From assembly GCA_024278565.1 (NCBI GenBank), contig JAJRSY010000011.1:1-9399 (forward strand): a stretch of 9,399 nucleotides of DNA, read 5' to 3'. This document shows positions 1-5,647 of the stretch, one piece after another; the stretch's first letter is position 1; every line of letters begins with the position of its first letter. Made by a program: the position numbers and the translations under genes. The notes beneath the pieces were generated by a model. That model saw nothing but the letters and a program-made list of their open reading frames with translations. It did no database searches and was not told where the DNA came from. Source of the DNA: Bacteroidota bacterium (GTDB lineage Bacteria; Bacteroidota; Bacteroidia; Flavobacteriales; Flavobacteriaceae).

Positions 1-290
1 GCGACTTTTTCGGGTTCCTCCCAGTCAACATCTTGCGGTCTTCCTGTCTGTACTCCACAAAAACCACATGAACGCGTACAAATGTTGCCTAAAATCATAA
101 AAGTGGCCGTGCCCTCGCCCCAACATTCACCCATATTAGGACAACTGCCCGAGGTGCAAATGGTATGTAGGTCGTACTTTTCGACAAGACCCCTGAGCTG
201 GGTATATTTCTTACCTGTCGGTAACTTTACACGGAGCCATTTGGGCTTTCCCTTCAGTGGTAGTACACTATTTAAGACGTCTGCGCCCAT
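1..290 (-). CDS. lipA: Lipoyl synthase LipA, N-terminal part (gene runs off the left edge)
   Basis: Radical-SAM enzyme that inserts two sulfurs into the octanoyl chain carried on lipoyl domains of 2-oxoacid dehydrogenases and the glycine cleavage H protein; cytoplasmic. The visible 96 codons start at ATG 290-288 and contain both iron-sulfur signatures of the family. The auxiliary-cluster cysteines are C45, C50 and C56 (ICTSGSCPNMGECWGEG). The radical-SAM CX3CX2C is C71, C75, C78 (CTRSCGFCG). The segment GKPKWLRVKLPTG at about 14-26 is typical of the family N-terminus. The remaining roughly two thirds lie outside the window. The reading frame stays open upstream of ATG 290, but a promoter -7 box at 305-312 leaves no room for an earlier start. 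An ECF sigma gene lies directly upstream on the same strand, yet lipA appears to have its own promoter. Identification is very secure. Confidence 0.97.
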   Translation of the reverse strand, partial: MGADVLNSVLPLKGKPKWLRVKLPTGKKYTQLRGLVEKYDLHTICTSGSCPNMGECWGEGTATFMILGNICTRSCGFCGVQTGRPQDVDWEEPEKV

Positions 291-304
291 TGCGTATTTT
301 AATA

Positions 305-334
305 CAAATATACGAACAATTTGGGGGATCCCAA
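305..334 (-). promoter_or_regulatory. Bacteroidota-type promoter of lipA
   Basis: On the minus strand a -33 TTG (334-332) is followed after 19 nt by TATATTTG (312-305), an exact match to the Bacteroidota -7 consensus TAnnTTTG. The lipA ATG is only 14 nt past the box, so the 5' leader should be about 10 nt or less. No Shine-Dalgarno sequence is possible there. Known: the consensus. Inferred: use of this promoter and the near-leaderless message. Confidence 0.7.
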
Positions 335-435
335 GATTGATAAAATTGGTTTTTATATCGTATCAAACCATGGGGTGAATTGGAAACCCTGTGACAGAGC
401 CTTCGGGGAATCGTTTAGATTTAGATGAACAAAAA

Positions 436-993
436 TCAAGAAGTGGTTTTTATGGCCTCAGCCAATAATTTTTTTGCCCTTAATAACTTTACTTTGACAT
501 TGTTTATGGGTTCATTGAGCTCGATGGCAATATCGGAATAGCTCAATTCATTGAAGTATCGTAGGTTGATGACCTTTTGGTAGTGGGGCTTTAGTTGTTT
601 GATATGCTGTAAAAGGGTGGTCAGGTTTTGTTTGTTGATCAATTGATCCTCTGCCGTCGGAACCGCATCAAGCACCTTTTTTATCGCATCGTTGTTTCCC
701 CGTACATCAAGAACATCACGTTTTCTTTTACGAATAAGATCCACATGAATGTTTTTGGAAATTGTAATGAGCCAAGTTTTGAATTCATAAGACTCATTAT
801 AGGTGTTTAACTTATCAAATGCTTTCGAAAAGGTTTGTATAGTGATGTCTTCAGCATCGTTTTCGTTCTCGGTGCGCTTCAATTGAAAACCGTAGACATC
901 GTTCCAGAAAGTATCTAGCAAAGTGCTAAAAGCTATCTGATTGCCAGCTAGGGCGTTTTTGATCGTGTCGTGGGTATTGTCATGTTTGTTCAA
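436..993 (-). CDS. ECF-family RNA polymerase sigma factor (lipA-linked)
   Basis: A 185-residue sigma-70 family protein with only regions 2 and 4, the ECF layout. Region 2 spans about 22-92: the core-binding part contains NENDAEDITIQTFSKAF, and the -10-recognition helix is TWLITISKNIHVDLIRKRKR. Region 4 spans about 125-181, with the helix-turn-helix LSYSDIAIELNEPINNVKVKLLRAKK. The start is TTG at 993-991: no ATG occurs in frame between the upstream stop (inside the preceding gene) and region 2, so TTG, or a slightly earlier non-ATG codon, must be used. It starts 38 nt after the stop of the 69-codon membrane protein gene, so the two are probably co-transcribed. No anti-sigma gene adjoins it, although that small membrane protein is a possible partner. 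This sigma-lipA neighbourhood is one I recall from other flavobacteria. Target promoters are unknown. Confidence 0.9.
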   Translation of the reverse strand: MNKHDNTHDTIKNALAGNQIAFSTLLDTFWNDVYGFQLKRTENENDAEDITIQTFSKAFDKLNTYNESYEFKTWLITISKNIHVDLIRKRKRDVLDVRGNNDAIKKVLDAVPTAEDQLINKQNLTTLLQHIKQLKPHYQKVINLRYFNELSYSDIAIELNEPINNVKVKLLRAKKLLAEAIKTTS

Positions 994-1031
994 AGAAATA
1001 CTATTGAAATCAGATAAGAAGTTCTGTAGGT

Positions 1032-1241
1032 CTACATTGGTTCGGGACTCGTTTCATTTTTGCAATCTTGTTCTGCAGGTAGCTTTCCGCACATACCACA
1101 GGCTTCCCCTTCTTTGTTCAAAAACGGACTTTGGCTGGCACAGGTGCCGGCGAACCTGCCATCTTTTTTGGACCATATTTTTATAGCGATACCAGCAAAT
1201 GCAAGTGCCAATAGACCAATGGTTAACAAAACAAGTTTCAT
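1032..1241 (-). CDS. Small Cys-rich single-pass membrane protein, 'membrane or secreted protein' family
   Basis: 69 residues from ATG 1241. Residues 3-22 form one hydrophobic helix (VLLTIGLLALAFAGIAI), followed by a basic stretch (KIWSKK) that should stay in the cytoplasm. The rest is soluble with four cysteines: C34 (GTCASQSP), C48 and C51 (GEACGMCGK) and C60, then an acidic tail ending MetTAG. The Cys arrangement suggests metal or Fe-S handling, but function is unknown. The plan of an N-terminal helix, a basic stretch, G-x-C near residue 34 and a later C-x2-C resembles NqrM (DUF539), the maturation factor of the Na+-translocating NADH:quinone reductase. That is an analogy by eye, not a shown homology. 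The gene lies after a terminator and before the lipA-linked sigma gene, so it should start its own transcript. A weak -7-like TATCTTTA (1265-1258) lacks a matching -33 TTG. Confidence 0.8.
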   Translation of the reverse strand: MKLVLLTIGLLALAFAGIAIKIWSKKDGRFAGTCASQSPFLNKEGEACGMCGKLPAEQDCKNETSPEPM

Positions 1242-1268
1242 TCGTTACGGTTTTCGGTAAAGATATAT

Positions 1269-1296
1269 AAAAAAACAAAGCCCCGTTTCAGGGGCT
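1269..1296 (-). terminator. Intrinsic terminator after the anti-sigma gene
   Basis: A perfect 6-bp stem AGCCCC/GGGGCT (1296-1291 with 1284-1279) and a 6-nt loop are followed on the minus strand by TTGTTTTTTT. The opposite strand has no T-run after the stem, so it acts on minus-strand transcripts, 32 nt past the stop of the gene at 1328-2092. It separates that gene from the small membrane protein gene. Confidence 0.85.
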
Positions 1297-1327
1297 CTTA
1301 AAGTAATTTGTGCGGTCTTGGCCCTGG

Positions 1328-2092
1328 CTAGTTGGTATACGAGATATTGGCCACAATATTTTCTACCGTGGGAGTCTTGTTGCCACCTTGGGGTTCTATG
1401 GTAATGTAACCTAGTGCCTTATCGCCATAGGGCAGTGCCATTAACTGGTCTTTGTCCTGATCTTTTTTGATAACCCCTAGATTCACCATTTTACCATTTA
1501 CCTCTGCCCACATTTGAAAGCATCTGTTTTCAGGTAGGTTGGGTAATTTGCTCACATTTATATATGACAGCTTTTTTACGGGGTTCACATAAACGACCGC
1601 TTTTAACTCCTTTGCATTTTTGTTTCCCTTGACATTGTATTTTTTGGTCTGGGGATTCTGCAAAACAATAAATTGGTTTCTAACATCTTCCAATTGTTGC
1701 TTGATGTCTTGCTCCAAATCTTTTATTTTATTCGATACAACCGTGTTTTCTTGTTGCAGGTTCTGGTTCTGATTCCATAAAAAATACGATGCCCCTGCAA
1801 AAAGGCACGCAGTAAGGCTTGCAGCAATGGCATATCTAAAGAATCTTTTTTTGCCCAATCTTTCGCCCCGTACTCGAGCAATGATTTTTTCTTTAAGACC
1901 TTCTGGGGTCTTGATGGCGTGCATCTTGGTAAAGGTCTCCAAGTTGTCTTGTAGCTCGTCAAAAACCTTCTTGACTTCTGGGTGCATGGCAATGTAACGC
2001 TCAACCTGTAAAGACTCTTCGGTGCTGGTAGTACCGATCAAATACTTTTCAAGAAGATCGGTGTCTAAAAAAATACGTATTTTTTCTTTCAT
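1328..2092 (-). CDS. RskA/anti-sigma-K-type transmembrane anti-sigma factor
   Basis: A 254-residue protein likely to hold the ECF sigma factor encoded upstream (2413-2985) at the membrane. Residues 1-75 are the cytoplasmic sigma-binding part, with LLEKYLIGTTSTEE and the ERYIAMHPEV helix typical of such domains. There is no HxxxCxxC zinc motif, so it is not a ZAS-type domain. Residues 87-106 form one transmembrane helix (YAIAASLTACLFAGASYFLW). Residues 108-140 are a Gln/Glu/Lys-rich coiled coil. Residues 141-254 fit the periplasmic RskA C-terminal domain, including CFQMWAEVNGKMVNLGVI and GYITIEPQGG. Start ATG 2092 follows an AT-rich leader without a Shine-Dalgarno. I found no TAnnTTTG promoter in the 320-bp gap upstream, so it is probably read through from the sigma gene across a hairpin-rich spacer. 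It ends in an intrinsic terminator. In the RskA family, regulated proteolysis releases the sigma factor; the signal here is unknown. Confidence 0.9.
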   Translation of the reverse strand: MKEKIRIFLDTDLLEKYLIGTTSTEESLQVERYIAMHPEVKKVFDELQDNLETFTKMHAIKTPEGLKEKIIARVRGERLGKKRFFRYAIAASLTACLFAGASYFLWNQNQNLQQENTVVSNKIKDLEQDIKQQLEDVRNQFIVLQNPQTKKYNVKGNKNAKELKAVVYVNPVKKLSYINVSKLPNLPENRCFQMWAEVNGKMVNLGVIKKDQDKDQLMALPYGDKALGYITIEPQGGNKTPTVENIVANISYTN

Positions 2093-2109
2093 AATTCTTT
2101 AATATCTTA

Positions 2110-2247
2110 GGGTTTAATTCCCCGAGGCTTGCCTCGCATTAAGAGGAAAGTTTGAAAACCTTAGGTTTTCATTGAAAAAACTTTCTTCCACTAAATACCT
2201 CGTATGCTTGCATCGAGGCAGTTTATTCTCAGGGCGATAGCCCAATT
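2110..2247. repeat. Composite hairpin repeat, unit A
   Basis: Begins GGGTTTAA (2110-2117). It then holds three stem-loops. The first is CGAGG-CTTG-CCTCG (2123-2136). The second is a nested pair, GAAAGTTT/AAACTTTC (2146-2153 with 2178-2185) around GAAAACC-TTA-GGTTTTC (2154-2170). The third is CCTCG-T-ATG-CTTG-CAT-CGAGG (2198-2218), with a single unpaired T. The last is followed by AGTTTATT, a small GGGC-GATA-GCCC stem (2232-2243) and the palindrome CCCAATTGGG (2241-2250). Unit B repeats the same frame: the same first 8 bases and the same last hairpin. This is non-coding. It looks like a dispersed repeat of the BIME or REP type; I recall similar hairpins from flavobacterial intergenic regions but could not check. 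It lies in the spacer between the sigma and anti-sigma genes. Confidence 0.7.
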
Positions 2248-2355
2248 GGGTTTAACCAGTCTGCGAGTTGGCAGATTCTCCGACGCTTGCGTCGGAATAA
2301 AAGGGAATTCCTATTTTAATACCTCGTGCCCTTGGGTCGAGGTCATTTATTTAAG
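2248..2355. repeat. Composite hairpin repeat, unit B
   Basis: A second copy of the frame of unit A. It begins GGGTTTAA (2248-2255). Next come TCTGC/GCAGA (2260-2264 with 2271-2275) and TCCGACG-CTTG-CGTCGGA (2279-2296), then the short palindrome GGAATTCC (2304-2311). It ends with AATACCTCGT-GCC-CTTG-GGT-CGAGG, whose stem is ACCTCG/CGAGGT (2321-2326 with 2338-2343), followed by ATTTATT. The middle hairpins differ from unit A in sequence, yet the CTTG loop is kept in all four main stem-loops of the two units. From 2356 to 2412 only two short inverted repeats are visible: GACC-AAT-GGTC (2370-2380) and CGTT-AAA-AACG (2380-2390). Confidence 0.7.
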
Positions 2356-2412
2356 CTGATTGCTTTATGGACCAATGGTCGTTAAAAACGATTTTCAAAG
2401 TTTAAACGCAAT

Positions 2413-2985
2413 TCACTTTACTATGAATTGACCAACGATAAATACAAGTACCGTAGCCGGAATATAAATTTTTCTCAATTCCCGCAGTCCGATCTTTAAT
2501 CTTGATTTGATCGTACCAAGGGGAATATCAAGTTCATCACTGGCTTCTTGTTGCGTCATCCCCTGAAAAAACAATGCCTCAAGTACAACTTGGTACTTGC
2601 CCTCTATTTTTTGAAGGTTTTCCTTGACGTCGATCAGCTCGGGTTTGATGCTTTCGACACCTAGGTTATATACGTCTGAAACATCTATTTGGATCTCCTT
2701 GTCGGTTTTTGTGTTTACGCTTCTTAGTTTGTCAATGGCCGTGTTTCGGGTAATGCGAAAAAGCCAAGTGAACAATTTTGCCTTTGAAGCATCGTAAGAA
2801 TCTGATTTTTTCCAGATTTTCACAAAGCTTTCTTGCAAAACGTCTTGTGCCAGTTCATCATTGCGAACAACTTTGTGTGCTACACCATAAAGTGTGTCAC
2901 CATAATTGTCATACAAAAGTGAAATGGCCTTTTCATTTCGTTCTTGTAGTAGTTCGACGATGTGTTTTTCAAGTAGTGTGCTCAT
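2413..2985 (-). CDS. ECF-family sigma factor, partner of the RskA-type anti-sigma factor, with a hydrophobic C-terminal tail
   Basis: 190 residues from ATG 2985. Region 2 is at about 19-90: ISLLYDNYGDTLYGVAHKVV, then DELAQDVLQESFVKIWKK, then the -10 helix LFTWLFRITRNTAIDKLR. Region 4 is at about 121-172, with the helix-turn-helix MTQQEASDELDIPLGTIKSRLKIGLREL. This set-up resembles SigK-type sigma factors, which pair with RskA anti-sigma proteins, and the next gene on the strand encodes such a protein. Odd feature: after RELRKIY (about residue 173), where I would expect the protein to end, there are 17 more residues, almost all hydrophobic (IPATVLVFIVGQFIV, then K). This could be a membrane-associated tail, or extra coding sequence gained by loss of an older stop. 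No clear TAnnTTTG promoter is visible in the 218 bp upstream. That gap (2986-3203) holds only AT-rich sequence and the murB-end hairpin. Confidence 0.92.
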   Translation of the reverse strand: MSTLLEKHIVELLQERNEKAISLLYDNYGDTLYGVAHKVVRNDELAQDVLQESFVKIWKKSDSYDASKAKLFTWLFRITRNTAIDKLRSVNTKTDKEIQIDVSDVYNLGVESIKPELIDVKENLQKIEGKYQVVLEALFFQGMTQQEASDELDIPLGTIKSRLKIGLRELRKIYIPATVLVFIVGQFIVK

Positions 2986-3171
2986 ATTAACATAGTGGGG
3001 TTTGAAAAAAAACAGGTGCTGGGCATCCGATTTAAGTATCTTGACCGTATATACCTAAACGCTGATTTATAAAATTGATTGTTATAGTCAGTATTTTCAA
3101 TTTTTTTTAAGTATTTAGATGAATGTACAACTGGTAATTGTGCATTCGATTTTTGGTTAGTTTGGTTTGAT

Positions 3172-3203
3172 ATAGCCCCTGTAAATTTATTTATAGGGGT
3201 TAT
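3172..3203 (-). terminator. Hairpin just after murB, possible terminator
   Basis: Directly past the murB stop codon (3206-3204) lies a hairpin whose outer arms form nine pairs, one of them G·T, around the core CCCCT/AGGGG (3176-3180 with 3195-3199). AT-rich arms continue inward. On the minus strand it is followed by CTATATCAAACC, without a T-run, so it is weak as an intrinsic terminator and may instead protect the 3' end of the message. Confidence 0.45.
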
Positions 3204-4217
3204 TTATATGATATTGACTTCTGGCGTTATGGCCAATCCGAATTTCCCCCCAACATTTTCAATTATCGTCTGGGCCAAGTTTAAAATTTCGGCCCCGGTC
3301 GCATTGCCGTGGTTGACCAAGACCAAGGCTTGGTTTTCGTGTATGCCCGCATCACCATATCGTTTGCCCTTAAAACCGCATTGTTCTATGAGCCAGCCTG
3401 CAGGTATTTTGTATGTATTTTCTGAAGCCTTGTAAAAAGGTGCGTTGGGGTGGTCTTTTGTAAAAGTATCAAATTCTAATTTGGAAACCACGGGATTTTT
3501 AAAAAAACTTCCACTATTGCCCAATTTTGCTGGATCTGGAAGCTTGCTTTGGCGAATTTTGATAACGGCGTTCGAAACATCTTGAATCATGGGGTTTTCA
3601 ATATGCTGCTTTTCAAGCTCCGCTTCAATAGCTCCATACGATGTGTTCAAACGATGGTTTTTTTTGCTCAAGCTGAAATTCACCGAGGTAATGATGTACT
3701 TACCTTTCCCCTCGTTCTTGAAAAAAGAATCACGGTAGCCGAATTTACAGTCCGATTTTGTGAATCTTTTAATGTGCTGTGTGGAAATTTCCATGGCCTC
3801 ACAGCTTTCAAAAGTGTCTTTAAGTTCTACACCATAAGCGCCTATGTTTTGTATGGGTGACGTACCTGTATTGCCGGGAATTAGCGATAGGTTCTCAAGC
3901 CCCCCAAAACCATGTTCCAGGGTCCAAAGTACCATTTGATGCCAGTTTTCACCCGCCATGATCTTTACTAAAACTTTGTTTTCGTATGTTTCCAATACCT
4001 TTTTGCCTTTTAGGTTGATATGCAACACCAGTGCTTCAATATCTTTGGTGATCAAGATGTTGCTGCCACCGCTCAGGATGAATTTTTCAGGGTATTGGTC
4101 AAGTTGCAGGGCTTGTTCAAGGTCGGTCAGGCTGTTGATTTCGCAGAAGAATTTGGCCGTGGCTGCTATACCGAAGGTGTTATAGGTTTTGAGGGATTTA
4201 TTCTGCTGTATTTTCAT
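3204..4217 (-). CDS. murB: UDP-N-acetylenolpyruvoylglucosamine reductase MurB
   Basis: FAD-dependent cytoplasmic enzyme that reduces UDP-GlcNAc-enolpyruvate to UDP-MurNAc with NADPH, the second committed step of peptidoglycan synthesis. The length (337 residues) suits the type I (E. coli-like) group. FAD-binding segments are visible: ILSGGSNIL (47-55) and LENLSLIPGNTGTSPIQN followed by IGAYG (107-129). Catalytic residues match the family: Arg162 in GYRDSFFK, Ser237 in GNSGSFFKNP (proton donor to the enolpyruvyl group), and Glu333 in TPEV near the C-terminus. I place the start at ATG 4217, not at the TTG one codon earlier. The ATG overlaps the TGA of the upstream aminotransferase gene (TGATG, one shared base), a classic translational-coupling junction. 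A hairpin follows the stop. Confidence 0.97.
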   Translation of the reverse strand: MKIQQNKSLKTYNTFGIAATAKFFCEINSLTDLEQALQLDQYPEKFILSGGSNILITKDIEALVLHINLKGKKVLETYENKVLVKIMAGENWHQMVLWTLEHGFGGLENLSLIPGNTGTSPIQNIGAYGVELKDTFESCEAMEISTQHIKRFTKSDCKFGYRDSFFKNEGKGKYIITSVNFSLSKKNHRLNTSYGAIEAELEKQHIENPMIQDVSNAVIKIRQSKLPDPAKLGNSGSFFKNPVVSKLEFDTFTKDHPNAPFYKASENTYKIPAGWLIEQCGFKGKRYGDAGIHENQALVLVNHGNATGAEILNLAQTIIENVGGKFGLAITPEVNII

Positions 4218-5407
4218 CAACCTATATAACTTTTAAGAGCCTCTTTTAGTATGTTCACCGCCCTTTTAATATGGTCCTTATCCAAGACATAGGCGATGCG
4301 TATTTGGTTTTGTCCCAATCCTTCGGTAGCGTAGAAACCTGCTGCTGGGGCGACCATGACCGTTTCGCCGTTCAGTCTAAAATCTTCTAAAAGCCATTGG
4401 GCAAAGTCATCGGCATCGTTGATCGGCAATTCGGCAATGCAGTAGAACGCGCCTTGGGGCTTGGCCACTTTTACACCTTCGATCTTCGTTAGTTCTTCAA
4501 TAAGCAGGTTCCGTCGTTCCTCGTATTCCTCTTTAACCTCGTCAAAATAGCTTTGGGGCGTTTCCAGGGCTGCCTCACTGGCAATTTGGGCATAGGTCGG
4601 TGGCGATAACCGGGCTTGGGCAAACTTGATGGCCGTTTTGATGATCGCTTTGTTTTTGGTCACCAAACAACCGATTCGGGCACCGCACATACTATATCTT
4701 TTGGAAACAGAATCAATGACGATAGCATGCTCTTCAATGGCTGGCTCTTGTAAGACCGAATGATGCTGCTTACCCTCATAGGTAAACTCACGGTACACCT
4801 CATCGGCCACTAAAAAAAGATCGTATTTTTTTACGATGGCCGCCAATTTTTGTAGTTCTTCCTTACTGTAAAGATAGCCTGTGGGGTTGCCCGGGTTACA
4901 AATGAGTATCGCCTTGGTATTTTGTGTGATCAATTTTTCGAAAGCTTCAATTGGGGGCAGGGCAAAGTTGGTGTCAATATGTGAAACAACGGGTACTACT
5001 TTCACCCCTGAGGCCGTAGCAAAACCATTGTAATTGGCATAAAAAGGTTCTGGTATAATTATTTCGTCACCCGTATCTGCAATGCTTCCCAGTACAAATG
5101 ACAAAGCTTCTGATCCGCCAGTGGTAACGATTATGTCTTCCGCAGATACGCTAATACTATTTTTGGCATAGTAGGCCGCTAATTTTTTTCGATAGGTTTC
5201 AGAACCCTCTGTACGGCTATACTCCAATACCTCCAACGTATTGTTCTTTACGGCATCTAGAGCGATTTGGGGTGTTTTAATGTCAGGTTGGCCAATGTTG
5301 AGGTGTATGACCTTGGCTCCTCTTTTTTTTGCAGCCTCGGCAAAAGGCGCCAATTTTCGAATGGGAGACTCGGGCATGGCAAGCCCTTTTTGTGATACTG
5401 AAGGCAT
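4217..5407 (-). CDS. PLP-dependent class I aminotransferase, aspartate-aminotransferase-like
   Basis: A 396-residue fold-type I aminotransferase, cytoplasmic. Key residues are in place: GQPD (39-42); NPGNPTG (171-177), whose Asn174 contacts the PLP O3'; Asp202 and Tyr205 in ADEVYREF, binding the pyridine nitrogen and O3'; Lys236 in DSVSKRYSM, the Schiff-base lysine; and Arg370 in NQIRIAYV, which binds the substrate carboxylate. Such proteins are usually annotated as aspartate aminotransferase. The exact amino donor cannot be read from sequence, so I give no symbol. The frame is open up to 5455, but I chose ATG 5407: the N-terminus MPSVSQKGLAMPESPIRKLA fits the family, and a promoter -7 box lies within the longer version. 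The gene overlaps murB by one base at its 3' end, so the pair forms an operon. Confidence 0.93.
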   Translation of the reverse strand: MPSVSQKGLAMPESPIRKLAPFAEAAKKRGAKVIHLNIGQPDIKTPQIALDAVKNNTLEVLEYSRTEGSETYRKKLAAYYAKNSISVSAEDIIVTTGGSEALSFVLGSIADTGDEIIIPEPFYANYNGFATASGVKVVPVVSHIDTNFALPPIEAFEKLITQNTKAILICNPGNPTGYLYSKEELQKLAAIVKKYDLFLVADEVYREFTYEGKQHHSVLQEPAIEEHAIVIDSVSKRYSMCGARIGCLVTKNKAIIKTAIKFAQARLSPPTYAQIASEAALETPQSYFDEVKEEYEERRNLLIEELTKIEGVKVAKPQGAFYCIAELPINDADDFAQWLLEDFRLNGETVMVAPAAGFYATEGLGQNQIRIAYVLDKDHIKRAVNILKEALKSYIG

Positions 5408-5439
5408 AGAAAGTTGATTTTCATCAAAAATCGTGAATA

Positions 5440-5447
5440 CAAACCTA
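5440..5447 (-). promoter_or_regulatory. Probable -7 element of the aminotransferase-murB operon
   Basis: TAGGTTTG on the minus strand (5447-5440) matches TAnnTTTG exactly and lies 32 nt before the ATG at 5407. No TTG occurs at the expected 17-20 nt spacing upstream (the bases there are A-rich), so the -33 element is weak or absent. The box supports the start at 5407, because a start at 5455 would be upstream of transcription. Confidence 0.5.
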
Positions 5448-5584
5448 CAAAGCAATAAGGGAAAGGTTTTATTTGGTCTAAATGCTATTTTTTGAACTGA
5501 GGATCGTATTGATGTGCCGTTTAGGGTCGGAATCTCCTTTTTTTGTTTTGTTTTAAAAAATCGGCAAGCCTTAATTAGCGTTTA

Positions 5585-5621
5585 ACCAAAAAAAAGCCCC
5601 GAGTAGGAATATCGGGGCTTT
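5585..5621 (-). terminator. Intrinsic terminator of the DUF1573 gene
   Basis: A perfect 10-bp stem AAAGCCCCGA/TCGGGGCTTT (5621-5612 with 5602-5593) with a 9-nt loop. On the minus strand the stem runs into an uninterrupted T tract. It lies 27 nt past the DUF1573 stop and insulates that gene from the aminotransferase operon. The remaining gap from 5456 to 5584 shows no gene. Confidence 0.92.
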
Positions 5622-5647
5622 ACATATTGTTCAGAAAAAGTTAATTA

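Noticed and set aside
82..378. 98-codon plus-strand frame over the lipA start
   Set aside because: The opposite strand carries unmistakable LipA cysteine motifs and a promoter; this frame is a shadow.
1258..1265. TATCTTTA as a promoter -7 box for the small membrane protein gene
   Set aside because: The last base differs from the consensus and no TTG is found at a suitable distance; too weak to list as a feature.
2169..2213. Mini-ORFs on the minus strand in the spacer (for example 14 residues from ATG 2213)
   Set aside because: They run through the palindromic arms, so their sequence is explained by hairpin structure; no ribosome-binding signal or conservation evidence is visible.
2110..2355. 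Repeated hairpins as a CRISPR array
   Set aside because: Repeats are not identical, spacing is irregular, there are no equal-length unique spacers, and no cas genes are in view.
3549..3860. 103-codon open frame on the plus strand inside murB
   Set aside because: It is antisense to strongly conserved MurB sequence, including part of the catalytic region, with no family resemblance and no promoter.
5408..5455. Longer aminotransferase start giving 16 extra residues
   Set aside because: A -7 promoter box (5447-5440) falls inside it, and the family N-terminus fits the Met at 5407.
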